Shown here piece after piece: positions 26,301 through 32,587 of a stretch of DNA of 49,708 nucleotides. Under the pieces are notes generated by a model. That model saw only the letters and a program-made list of their open reading frames with translations, did not search any database and was not told where the DNA came from. The stretch lies in contig CANPYZ010000015.1 of the NCBI GenBank assembly GCA_947589035.1, forward strand, positions 1 through 49,708, given 5' to 3'. The translations under genes and the position numbers were made by a program. Position 1 is the first letter of the stretch; each line of letters starts with the position of its first letter. The stretch comes from an uncultured Clostridia bacterium (GTDB lineage: Bacteria > Bacillota > Clostridia > Oscillospirales > Ruminococcaceae).

Positions 26301-26716
26301 TCCTGTATTCCTTCCGGTGTAATGCCTTCCCGACGAATTTTCACCACGAGTTTCTGTAAATTCATCAGCGATTCCGGAGAATGCTGTTTATACAGTACTT
26401 TTAATTCTTCCCGTTTGGCGCAAGCCTGCAATGCCTGCCAGAGAAATAGTAATTTCTCCTGTTCTGTGGCGTAAGGTTTTCCATAGCTACCACATTTCTG
26501 AAAAATATCCTGCGCTAAAGTATGAAAACTATAAGTTTTCATCTGATTAAATAATTTTGCATCTAAAAAATCATATAACCGTTTTTCCGCCTCGAATGAA
26601 AATTCTTCCGGAACAATCAGCCATACTTGTTTTCCGTTTTCTAAGTCTTTGCGGATTCTGTTCATCAGTTCTGTGGATTTTCCTGTTCCACATTCTCCGA
26701 GAATAAACGTAAACAT
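23384..26716 (-). CDS. addB: ATP-dependent helicase/nuclease subunit B
   Basis: 1110 aa. N-terminal Walker A GECGTGKSTELMNRI; the middle region is a degenerate UvrD-like helicase. The C-terminal nuclease domain has VLDYKTGDK, and the four cysteines of the Fe-S cluster are visible, one in FYQCPFSYFC and three in CQYCPYADIC. AddB is the partner of AddA in recombinational repair and recognises Chi-like sites. It starts 12 bp after the SPFH gene, so repair and this membrane-type protein share an operon. The next gene, addA, overlaps its end. Confidence 0.95.
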   Translation of the reverse strand: MFTFILGECGTGKSTELMNRIRKDLENGKQVWLIVPEEFSFEAEKRLYDFLDAKLFNQMKTYSFHTLAQDIFQKCGSYGKPYATEQEKLLFLWQALQACAKREELKVLYKQHSPESLMNLQKLVVKIRREGITPEGIQDISPALKESVRLQDKMQDISHILTAYNEILNEKGLLDSLNDLTGAALLAQKHEFFNRKEIYFDEFGVFSGDQYKMLEVILHQAENFTIAIRSDATVSMSSRIFSGGNQTFRNLQQKAKEINPNVLQVYTCKEFKRSKHADIKAVSEQVFRTPGKITPWQNHVHIIKAEDPVSEVEYFCAEIYRLLSEHSDLHCSDIAIAVKDPDVYRPILERAFERYQLSYDIAAEKSILHKEVIRCFLTLLEILSSSEWRTETILKYLKNRFTGADMETVSMLEHYCFTWNIDRDEWTKTFYEKGNEEQNQRSAPFGGEAIESLRKQFIEEMQELRSACQDATVRQICRIIYKYLEQKKSVDEERFAENILEQTEYSVVWKILCETMDTVVKTMGEEKIPMKNLLQIFLILIKSSNFSTPPQTLDSIRVVETLYETLTVRLNSPKIVFVPGVIEGKFTGNIQSNSIFSQQELQILESYHMQIAHLLPELYADELLIINKILSSPSEQLYLTYPERDAEQVITEPSPLIEEIQHMFPTEAEIFLEQRDIPLTFYAWTKSSAYFHYVRHMQENTPETAALKKILQQDSVYSAKIQKLEEKFSDLSGKTSPEVMRKLLPHPLVLSSTGIEDFYQCPFSYFCKHCLHLYAPQKVTFDALHIGNFTHYCLEHLISQYREAFKDLSEEQLIQEMEKLAEQFRKENFSESVQKDGRFQLNYEMYKKNILQVLNYIQRELKHSDFIPEAFEAKVGTGENFSPYVLKDGEILCQGKIDRVDVCQKDDQKFMRVLDYKTGDKVLYPEKLAFGLDMQMLIYLLALEQNQAFSGAEPAGALYVPSGQPASNCYPHRKEGNPSKEKTLSTFYQMRGLLTENSLPYMQQEIFSSVPVTKNDPKATLFSMTEEQFQHLKQHVEKKVLEMAERLYAGDTAPDPYLHGGFVPCQYCPYADICEKNKSEQVALTAEEKSEAIKSVFGSEESEEENHELD

Positions 26717-26728
26717 GTTCGCCCTCCG

Positions 26729-28054
26729 TTATTCCTGCACTAAGTCGTTCTGGTCAAAAATATCTCCGCATTCCGGACAGAATTTCGGTGGTTTAGAAGG
26801 GTCTGCCGGTTTCCAGCCGCATTTGTCGCAACGGTAAATTTTCACGCCGGAAGGCTTTGGCTTTCCGCATTCCATGCAGAATTTTCCCTGATTGAACACA
26901 CCGCAGGAACACGTCCAACCGTTCGCCGTTGGTTTAGGTTTTCCGCACTCTAAACAAAATTTACCTGCATTTTTCGTTCCGCAAACACAAGTCCATGTAT
27001 TGGAATTTTCCGGAACAGTTGTAAATTTAGGCTGCTGTGCCTGCTGGGCGGCATTCATCTGGAATAATTGCTGTGCATTCAAACCGCCTGCCTGCTGTGC
27101 CATATTCATATTCATGAAACCCATCATGGAACCATTCGCATTTCCGGCAGCTGTTTTCATGGCTGCTGCTTGTGCTTCCGTTAAAGTTGCCGCTGCCATT
27201 CCTGTATTCTGAAGCATTCCGGTTCGCTGTGCCTGTTTAATTAGTTCTTCATCTTCTTTTGAAGCGGTCGCCGAATTAATCATCACGGAAACAATTTCAA
27301 TTCCCCGTTTTTCTCTCCATTTCTGGGAAAGTGCCTGATTCATGGCATCGGTTAATTCCTGCGTATATCCTGGTAAAGCACTGTATCTCACGCCTAAAGC
27401 GGAAATTTTCGCAAATGCTGGTTGTAATGCTGTTAAAAATTCCGCTTTTAATGTTCCGGAAATCTGGTCTGTGGTGTACTGACTGGAAACATTCCCACAA
27501 ACATTCGCATAAAATAACATTGGGTCGGCAATTCGATAAGTATATTCCCCGTTGCAGCGAATGGAAATATCTATATCCAAATGAATATTCTGGTCAACTA
27601 CCCGAAACGGTACAGGATTTTGTGTGCCGAATTTATTATTCATGATTTCTTTCATGTTGAAATAATAAATTCTCTGGTCGTGTCCTGTTCCGCCGCCGAA
27701 AGTGATTCTCTGCCCGATTTTCTGGAAAGTTTCTTTAATGCTACTGCCCAAACTTCCTGAAAAGATACTCGGTTCAGAAGAAGCATCATAAGTATATTGC
27801 CCTGGTTCTGCACAAAGTTCAACGGCTTTCCCGTTGTCCACAATCATCATGCATTGCCCGTCAGCAACAGCAATTCCGCTCCCGCTTGTGATAATGTTTT
27901 CATTGCTTTTCGTATTGGAAGAACGGCGGGAAGTGCTTTTCTGCCCTTTCATCACCAACACATTCGCCGGAAGTGCTTCACAATAGAAAAAGTCTTTCCA
28001 CTGGTCAGCCATTGTTCCTCCGACAGCTGAAACAACTGCTTTAATTAAACCCAT
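26729..28054 (-). CDS. SPFH-domain protein with C-terminal zinc ribbons (YdjI-like)
   Basis: 441 aa. The N-terminal segment MADQWKDFFYCE and the region to about 285 (e.g. YYFNMKEIMNNKFGTQNPVPF, DIDISIRCNGEYTYRI, INSATASKEDEELIKQAQRTG) are the SPFH/virion-core-like family. A Met/Ala/Gln-rich linker follows, then three zinc ribbons with CVCG...CLECG, CSCG...CMECG and CDKCG...CPECG. Homologues such as YdjI of Bacillus localise to membranes and work with PspA-like stress proteins. Here it leads the addB-addA operon, an unusual neighbour. Its promoter is at 28091-28119. Confidence 0.82.
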   Translation of the reverse strand: MGLIKAVVSAVGGTMADQWKDFFYCEALPANVLVMKGQKSTSRRSSNTKSNENIITSGSGIAVADGQCMMIVDNGKAVELCAEPGQYTYDASSEPSIFSGSLGSSIKETFQKIGQRITFGGGTGHDQRIYYFNMKEIMNNKFGTQNPVPFRVVDQNIHLDIDISIRCNGEYTYRIADPMLFYANVCGNVSSQYTTDQISGTLKAEFLTALQPAFAKISALGVRYSALPGYTQELTDAMNQALSQKWREKRGIEIVSVMINSATASKEDEELIKQAQRTGMLQNTGMAAATLTEAQAAAMKTAAGNANGSMMGFMNMNMAQQAGGLNAQQLFQMNAAQQAQQPKFTTVPENSNTWTCVCGTKNAGKFCLECGKPKPTANGWTCSCGVFNQGKFCMECGKPKPSGVKIYRCDKCGWKPADPSKPPKFCPECGDIFDQNDLVQE

Positions 28055-28090
28055 AATTAACGTTCCTTTCTGAAATTGAAATTCATGTTA

Positions 28091-28119
28091 ATTATAACAC
28101 ATTTTCAATCAAATGTCAA
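28091..28119 (-). promoter_or_regulatory. sigma-A promoter of the SPFH-addB-addA operon
   Basis: Minus strand TTGACA (28114-28119), 17-bp spacer, TATAAT (28091-28096). Confidence 0.85.
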
Positions 28120-28182
28120 TCCAATTTGTGAAAATCAGAAAATTATCAATAATTTAACCGAAATTTTGAATCGAACATAAAA

Positions 28183-28207
28183 AATGCAAAGCTAATTGTT
28201 TTGCATT
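28183..28207 (-). terminator. weak terminator after the C_GCxxG_C_C gene
   Basis: AATGCAAA / TTTGCATT, 8-bp AT-rich stem, followed on the minus strand by TTTTTATG. Confidence 0.5.
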
Positions 28208-28229
28208 GAAATGGCTAAAAAATCAAAAT

Positions 28230-28641
28230 TTACTTAATTAACTGTTCTGCTATTTTCACAGTGGAAACCACCATTGCCGGACAAAATTCAACAAACAAAT
28301 TATGCTTTCTGGCATAGATTTTGCCTTCTTGAGTTGCCAAATCACAACCCAACAATTCTTTGCATAAATATGAACCGTTCTCATCATGAAAAAGTTCAAG
28401 AAATTTTACAGTAACATCATTAGTTTTTAATCGGCTATCTAAATCATCAATTTCACATTGACCATATGTTAAGCCCAATACCATTAACGCCCCTGTACAA
28501 GTATCACATACTTCACCTTTACACATTCCGCCTCCAAAACATCCACCTATTTTGAGGGCTTGTTTTGAAAGCAGCGAATACAGCTTGTGAACAGTGATAT
28601 TTTTGTTTAAACAATTCTTTAGCCTTATCAACTTGATTCAT
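28230..28641 (-). pseudogene. C_GCxxG_C_C family redox protein, frameshifted
   Basis: The natural start is ATG 28641, with GAGGGAGAAA upstream; it reads MNQVDKAKELFKQKYHCSQAVFAA and then leaves frame near 28570 and stops. The remainder, ALKIGGCFGGGMCKGEVCD...CTGALMVLGL and later LLGCDL and FCPAMVV, lies in another frame up to 28230. Together they make a C_GCxxG_C_C protein (a putative redox-active, metal-binding family), but the piece between the first Cys and GGCFGGG is about 8 residues shorter than usual. So an indel both deleted residues and shifted the frame. A sequencing error cannot be excluded. It lies 66 bp after the Rrf2 gene and was probably in its operon. Confidence 0.7.
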
Positions 28642-28707
28642 TATAATTTCTCCCTCTAAATTCCGATTCGGTAGTACAAGCCAAAATTTTTATAATTAAT
28701 TATATTA

Positions 28708-29130
28708 TTATATATTTTTCTTTGCTTCTTCAAGTAATTGAAAAAGTGTCGTTTCTGCCATTTTATTTTCCATTGCCAGTTGAATTGTATCTATTTTGCT
28801 GTCCATCACTGAATGAATTGTTCTTCCGACAGGGCATTCCGGATTTGGATTTTCATGAAAATGAAAGAGAGATTCTTCTTTTTCCACTGCTTTGAAAATA
28901 TCCCGTAAAGTAATTTCATCTGCTGGTTTTGCAAGATATGCACCGCCTATTCCTGCTTTGATTTTGACAAGCCCTGCTGCGGATAATTGTCCTAAAATAT
29001 TTCGAATCATCACAGGATTGACATTGATGCTGCCTGCAAGAAAATTGGAAGTGACTTTATATTCTTTCTGAAACATGGCGATACATAATAATGTATGTGT
29101 CGCAATGGTAAATCTTGATGAAAACTGCAT
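28708..29130 (-). CDS. Rrf2-family transcriptional regulator
   Basis: 140 aa. The N-terminal winged helix (SRFTIATHTLLCIAMF, TSNFLAGSINVNPVMIRNILGQLSAAGLVKIKAGIGGAYLA) is the Rrf2 signature, closest in look to the YwnA branch. Only one cysteine is left in the sensor region (NPECPVGR), so it lacks the three-cysteine Fe-S site of IscR/NsrR and may sense thiol or electrophile stress by another means. It is divergent from the cupin gene, with both promoters in the 200-bp gap, and is followed by the broken C_GCxxG_C_C gene. It probably controls both. Confidence 0.88.
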   Translation of the reverse strand: MQFSSRFTIATHTLLCIAMFQKEYKVTSNFLAGSINVNPVMIRNILGQLSAAGLVKIKAGIGGAYLAKPADEITLRDIFKAVEKEESLFHFHENPNPECPVGRTIHSVMDSKIDTIQLAMENKMAETTLFQLLEEAKKNI

Positions 29131-29161
29131 AGAAATACGCCTCCCTTATGTGTATAGTTAT

Positions 29162-29190
29162 AGTATAGCATACTTTTATCATAATGTCAA
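29162..29190 (-). promoter_or_regulatory. sigma-A promoter of the Rrf2 regulator
   Basis: Minus strand TTGACA (29185-29190), 17-bp spacer, TATACT (29162-29167). The region just after the -10 repeats TATAGT twice on the plus strand, a possible operator. Confidence 0.78.
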
Positions 29191-29247
29191 TATCTACAAT
29201 TAAAAGCATGTAAATTTGTGCAAGTATACAAAATTTAGGTGTAACTA

Positions 29248-29276
29248 TTGACATGACAACGTAATTATGTTATAAT
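29248..29276 (+). promoter_or_regulatory. sigma-A promoter of the cupin gene
   Basis: Perfect TTGACA (29248-29253) and TATAAT (29271-29276) with 17-bp spacing; the palindrome at 29277-29305 begins directly after the -10. Confidence 0.9.
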
Positions 29277-29305
29277 GTAGTTGTAATTAAGTAAATTACA
29301 ACTAC
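29277..29305. promoter_or_regulatory. perfect 12-bp palindromic operator at the cupin start site
   Basis: GTAGTTGTAATT and AATTACAACTAC are perfect complements with a 5-bp centre (AAGTA). The site spans the transcription start and would block RNA polymerase when bound. It has dyad symmetry fit for a dimeric regulator such as the divergent Rrf2 protein, or a MarR/HxlR-type regulator encoded elsewhere. As RNA it could also form a 5' hairpin in the leader. Confidence 0.72.
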
Positions 29306-29329
29306 ATATTTTTTGGAGGTATTCTCAAA

Positions 29330-29683
29330 ATGAAAAATTTTAACAAAGTTACTGTTAATCAGGACGCAAGAACAGAATTGCATGATTCGCTTTCCCTGAC
29401 GGGTGCAGAAATCAGCATCAACAATCTTCCTGCCGGTGCGAGTGTGCCGTTCGTACATGCGCACAAGAAGAATGAAGAAATTTACGCCATTCTTTCCGGT
29501 AAGGGGAAAGCAGTGATTGACGGAGAAACAGTTGAACTGAATACAGGCGATTGGCTTAGAATTTCTCCCAAAGCAAAAAGACAATTTTTTGCAGCAGAAG
29601 ATTCCGGCATAAGCTATATTTGCATTCAGGTGAAAGAAAATTCGCTTGAAGAATATACAGCGAATGATGCAGAAATTTGTTAA
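29330..29683 (+). CDS. cupin-domain protein
   Basis: 117 aa single cupin barrel: motif 1 PFVHAHKKNEEIYAILSGKG with two His and one Glu as metal ligands, motif 2 GDWLRISPKAKRQFFA where the usual His is absent. Small cupins of this type are isomerases, oxygenases or binding proteins; the exact reaction cannot be told. TTGGAGG precedes ATG 29330. It is monocistronic, with a tight promoter/operator before it and a terminator after it, which points to an inducible stress or detoxification role together with the Rrf2 regulator. Confidence 0.82.
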   Translation: MKNFNKVTVNQDARTELHDSLSLTGAEISINNLPAGASVPFVHAHKKNEEIYAILSGKGKAVIDGETVELNTGDWLRISPKAKRQFFAAEDSGISYICIQVKENSLEEYTANDAEIC

Positions 29684-29710
29684 TCATGCAAATTACTTGA
29701 AAATTACAAC

Positions 29711-29741
29711 TTCAGCCCAAACGAATACAGTTTGGGCTGAA
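29711..29741 (+). terminator. terminator of the cupin gene
   Basis: TTCAGCCCAAAC / GTTTGGGCTGAA, perfect 12-bp stem with 7-nt loop; the T-tract after it is weak (TGAATTTTA). Confidence 0.75.
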
Positions 29742-29810
29742 TGAATTTTATGAAGCATATGCTGAATATATGTGGCAAAAAAATAGTTAAGCATTCATTC
29801 AAGGTAAAAA

Positions 29811-29835
29811 AAGCACCTGCAAAATGCAAGTACTT
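29811..29835 (-). terminator. terminator of the XRE operon
   Basis: On the minus strand AAGTACTTGC / GCAGGTGCTT (10 bp with G-U pairs, 5-nt loop) followed by TTTTTTTACC. Confidence 0.72.
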
Positions 29836-29854
29836 TTTAAATTTTGTTTAAATT

Positions 29855-30442
29855 TTAAATAGGGAATAAGGCGAGAGAAGGTTTCCGTTTTGCACGGATT
29901 TTCTTGACAATCTCGTCAGCATTCGATTCAATAGTGTTAATCTGTTTTTGATTCACTTTGCATGAATCAATTACCACATAATCGACAAGTTCCCTTTCTT
30001 CTTTTTCATTTTTTTCATTGATGACAACGTGCTTTACTTTTTTCAGTTTGCACAAAACAAGGAATTTTTCACCCTGATGTTTTTCAGCACGATGTTTAGC
30101 AATATCTTCATGGGCTGCTTGCCATGTCAGATAGCGATTATACTCTCTGTCAACAGTATATACTGGATGTTGGATTCTTGGAAATAATTCCACGATAATC
30201 CAGTTAAAGCCCAGATGACCTTCAAATTGTGGAGATTTCGGTTCGAAAGTATTCATGGAAAGCACGTCAATCCATTTTCCTTTCGTATTGACTTCCATTG
30301 CAAGGTCACGAACCACATGAACAACAGTGGCTTCTCCTGATTCATAGTAATCCGTAAACTCTTGATCGTGAAATTTCTCATACCATTTTTCACGATAGTC
30401 AACAAGTTCCTCATCTTCAAATTCTTCATACCATTTGTTCAT
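29855..30442 (-). CDS. unknown protein with duplicated N-terminal segment, partner of XRE regulator
   Basis: 195 aa, not recognised. The first 34 residues are an internal duplication: KWYEEFEDEELVDY is followed after two residues by KWYEKFHDQEFTDY. The middle and C-terminal parts are mixed alpha/beta and end in a basic segment (KKIRAKRKPS). No signal peptide or membrane helix. It starts 13 bp after the XRE gene stop, so the two form an operon. The layout (XRE-type regulator plus unknown partner, autonomous promoter and operator) resembles toxin-antitoxin or phage-defence pairs, but nothing in the sequence shows a toxic activity. Confidence 0.7.
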   Translation of the reverse strand: MNKWYEEFEDEELVDYREKWYEKFHDQEFTDYYESGEATVVHVVRDLAMEVNTKGKWIDVLSMNTFEPKSPQFEGHLGFNWIIVELFPRIQHPVYTVDREYNRYLTWQAAHEDIAKHRAEKHQGEKFLVLCKLKKVKHVVINEKNEKEERELVDYVVIDSCKVNQKQINTIESNADEIVKKIRAKRKPSLALFPI

Positions 30443-30455
30443 AACAATTACTCCT

Positions 30456-31442
30456 TTACGATTCGTTTTGATGGAACCAGTTCAAAAGTTTTTCTCCTTG
30501 TTCGTTAATCGAAAGTATCCATTCCGCCTGCTCGTTTTCTGTATAATTGACAAGCTTTTCAATACCGCTCCGGATTCTGGCGGGGTTATGATACCTGTCC
30601 CATTCTTCTGTGAATTTTTCCGCATTGCCATACCATTCAGGAATTTCATTTCTCCGGCATTGCAGATATTCAGGGACATTGTCAGTACAAATTAACCATA
30701 ATGGAACGTCGTCACATAAAGGATTACTCCAATGTCCATTTGTCAAATGTACTGGCTTTTTTTTCAGTTCAGGGAGAAGTTGTTTGGCTTTGTGCATATT
30801 GACGTGAAACCATAAAGCATGGTCAGAATCAGCATTCCAATCAGCCTCGTCCAGCTTTTTATGCCCATAATCAATAAAATCACAAATCTGTTCCATAGAA
30901 AGGCGACATAAATTAAACTCTTTCTCAGGATTCAGCCGCAGCACTTTTATCAGAAAATCAGTTTGTACATATTTTAATACATGATATAATCCTTCTGCAA
31001 TATTCAATAAATTGATACTGCCAAACTGACTGATAAATTGATAAGGAATCCGTTTCAAATCTTCCCGCAAATTTTCTGAATCCATTTCTTTCCGGTCAAG
31101 AAATTCCGCATGATAAATATAGAGGATTCCAAAAAGTTCCTGTTGACTCATTGTCAGATGAAGTGTTCTGACAATAGTATTTGTTTCCTCGTCAAATAGA
31201 AAATACGGAAACCGGTCAGGTAAATCATTTTCTTCACTGATAAGCATTTCATAAATCAACTTTTCCAAGGGAATATTAAACAGCTCGGATAGCTTTGAAA
31301 GTTTTTCAAGGCGTATCTGATTTTTCCCACTTTCCCAGTTCTGCACGGCAATAGTGGATACTTTTAATTCTTCAGCGAGCCGTTCTTGTGTAAATCCTGC
31401 TAACTTTCTGTTTTGCTTAAGCATTGCACCAAAAGAGTTCAA
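30456..31442 (-). CDS. XRE-family regulator with large C-terminal domain
   Basis: 328 aa. TTG 31442 is taken as start because AAAGGAGG lies 7 nt upstream of it; the ATG-initiated frame begins ten codons earlier, in front of that ribosome site. The HTH (about 5-60: MLKQNRKLAGFTQERLAEEL, VSTIAVQNWESGKNQIR) is clear. The C-terminal 260 residues are helical and acidic, with no known enzymatic motif; they may bind a ligand or partner. A promoter and a palindrome AAAGT-TTC-ACTTT lie upstream, suggesting autorepression. It is the first gene of a two-gene operon. Confidence 0.85.
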   Translation of the reverse strand: MNSFGAMLKQNRKLAGFTQERLAEELKVSTIAVQNWESGKNQIRLEKLSKLSELFNIPLEKLIYEMLISEENDLPDRFPYFLFDEETNTIVRTLHLTMSQQELFGILYIYHAEFLDRKEMDSENLREDLKRIPYQFISQFGSINLLNIAEGLYHVLKYVQTDFLIKVLRLNPEKEFNLCRLSMEQICDFIDYGHKKLDEADWNADSDHALWFHVNMHKAKQLLPELKKKPVHLTNGHWSNPLCDDVPLWLICTDNVPEYLQCRRNEIPEWYGNAEKFTEEWDRYHNPARIRSGIEKLVNYTENEQAEWILSINEQGEKLLNWFHQNES

Positions 31443-31512
31443 ATTTCTGCCTCCTTTTACAGTATACACCATATGACATCTAAATTACACTAAGTAAAAC
31501 TACATTTTTCAA

Positions 31513-31560
31513 AAAGTTTCACTTTGTAATTATGATAACATATATTCAAGCAATTGTCAA
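31513..31560 (-). promoter_or_regulatory. promoter and probable operator of the XRE operon
   Basis: Minus strand TTGACA (31555-31560), 17-bp spacer, TATCAT (31532-31537). Just downstream on the transcript lies the palindrome AAAGT-N3-ACTTT (31513-31525), and a related half-site follows near 31490-31500. Confidence 0.65.
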
Positions 31561-31633
31561 GAAGAAAAGCATAAAAAAGCATAAAATAAAACCAGCTATG
31601 AAAAAATTCCAAAGCCGTTAGTGATTATATTTT

Positions 31634-31765
31634 TTACGAAAATGTGAAATACTTTACATAATCGGAAATTCTGTATTTATCATTGGTCATTACGCTGTCA
31701 TGTTTATTTTTACGATAATTTTCAACAGCATTAAAAAAACTGTCATTTGCCCTGATTGTCTTCAT
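31634..31765 (-). CDS. possible 43-aa protein
   Basis: ATG 31765 to TAA 31634. The peptide MKTIRANDSFFNAVENYRKN... is hydrophilic with no motif. It overlaps by 23 bp the natural end (in another frame) of the broken gene upstream, a normal arrangement for coupled genes in mobile elements. No ribosome site of its own is visible. It may be a small gene or part of the same decayed unit. Confidence 0.35.
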   Translation of the reverse strand: MKTIRANDSFFNAVENYRKNKHDSVMTNDKYRISDYVKYFTFS

Positions 31766-32143
31766 ATTCTGAAAGCAGATTGCGCATTTGCTTAACAAAA
31801 TCCAGTACATGTTCTAAATTCTTTTCCAGTTCTTTATTCCATAAGTTTCTTCGCCGAGATGTTCCACAAAAAGTGGTTTATTGGCATTTCCGGTATGACC
31901 ATAATGTCCATTAGTATGCGTACTGTTTACGATGTCTGGAAATCGTTCTGTAAATTTTTCGTAAAGCCGTTCAGCTCTGGTTGGCTTGGACTGAATATCC
32001 ATTTCTTTTTCAGCAGATTTTGTCACTGCCACAGACTCACGGTCCTTTTCCGTTTCCGAAAATGTGCTGTATGTGTTAACTTTTTCATTATCCAAGTAAT
32101 TTAGATTCTCTTGCTTCACGTCCAAAAGATTCCGGATTTTCAA
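31743..32143 (-). pseudogene. frameshifted gene, probable mobile-element remnant
   Basis: The frame 32143 to 31814 gives 109 residues (TTG start, no good ribosome site) ending ERLYEKFTERFPDIVNSTHT...FVEHLGEETYGIKN. Near 31845 a shift into another frame restores a sensible helical C terminus, LWNKELEKNLEHVL and DFVKQMRNLLSEYEDNQGK, ending at TGA 31743. So a single indel probably broke the gene. The look is that of a small accessory protein of a conjugative element, but I cannot name the family. The N terminus also lacks a convincing start, so it may be truncated. Confidence 0.5.
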
Positions 32144-32162
32144 AAAATTTTTGTCAAAACTC

Positions 32163-32191
32163 TTGACAAGTTGATAAAGTTGTGGTATATT
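32163..32191 (+). promoter_or_regulatory. sigma-A promoter of a candidate small RNA
   Basis: TTGACA (32163-32168), 17-bp spacer, TATATT (32186-32191). The predicted start site is at about 32198, exactly where the terminal stem of the RNA begins. Confidence 0.75.
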
Positions 32192-32197
32192 TATAAC

Positions 32198-32287
32198 AAC
32201 AACACTTGTAGACTCGGTGTTACCATCTTTGAATGGTACGCTTAAGGACTGAAAACCTTTGAGTAGTCTAACAAGTGTTGTTTTTAT
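32198..32287 (+). ncRNA. candidate structured small RNA, about 90 nt
   Basis: The 5' ACAACACTTGT (32199-32209) pairs perfectly with ACAAGTGTTGT (32271-32281), then AGAC (32210-32213) pairs with GTCT (32266-32269) around one bulged A. Inside lie a hairpin TACCAT-CTTTGA-ATGGTA extended by a bulge and three more pairs, and a second small hairpin AAGG / CCTT. That is a three-way junction. TTTTTATT follows the closing stem, so the same stem can act as an intrinsic terminator. Promoter, ends and fold fit one compact independent RNA. It matches no family I know. It lies 300 bp before the FHA-ABC/kinase operon, on the same strand. Confidence 0.68.
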
Positions 32288-32474
32288 TCTTTCAGAGTAT
32301 TGTTAGAATGAATATACTGAGCATGAACATAGATTCAGTTTCTCTGGTGACAGTGAAAATTTTAAGTTGAATTTTCTGTACGGAGTTTTATTTTATTTGT
32401 TGCTTTTTGTGTTTGATTTTTACCTAAATTCTACTAACAATACAGAAGAAATACAAATTTTGACACAAAGTCTC

Positions 32475-32503
32475 TTGACAAAACCATGAAAGCATGATAT
32501 AAT
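32475..32503 (+). promoter_or_regulatory. sigma-A promoter of the FHA-ABC/PP2C/kinase operon
   Basis: Perfect TTGACA (32475-32480) and TATAAT (32498-32503) with 17-bp spacing. The leader is about 78 nt and ends with AAAGGAGAG before ATG 32588. The stretch 32288-32474 between the small RNA and this promoter shows no gene. Confidence 0.88.
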
Positions 32504-32587
32504 AATTATGAGATATAATAACGACTTTGTCAAAAGCGATGAAAACTTTCTCAAAGACGGACTAATAATGCAAAAGGAGAGATAATC

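Noticed and set aside
29330-29683. Cupin gene as phosphomannose isomerase or similar named enzyme
   Set aside because: The single short barrel with only generic cupin motifs does not allow a specific enzyme call.
32198-32287. Retron or riboswitch as explanation of the structured RNA
   Set aside because: No reverse transcriptase nearby, and I find no conserved core of the riboswitch classes I know; the RNA also terminates before the operon promoter.
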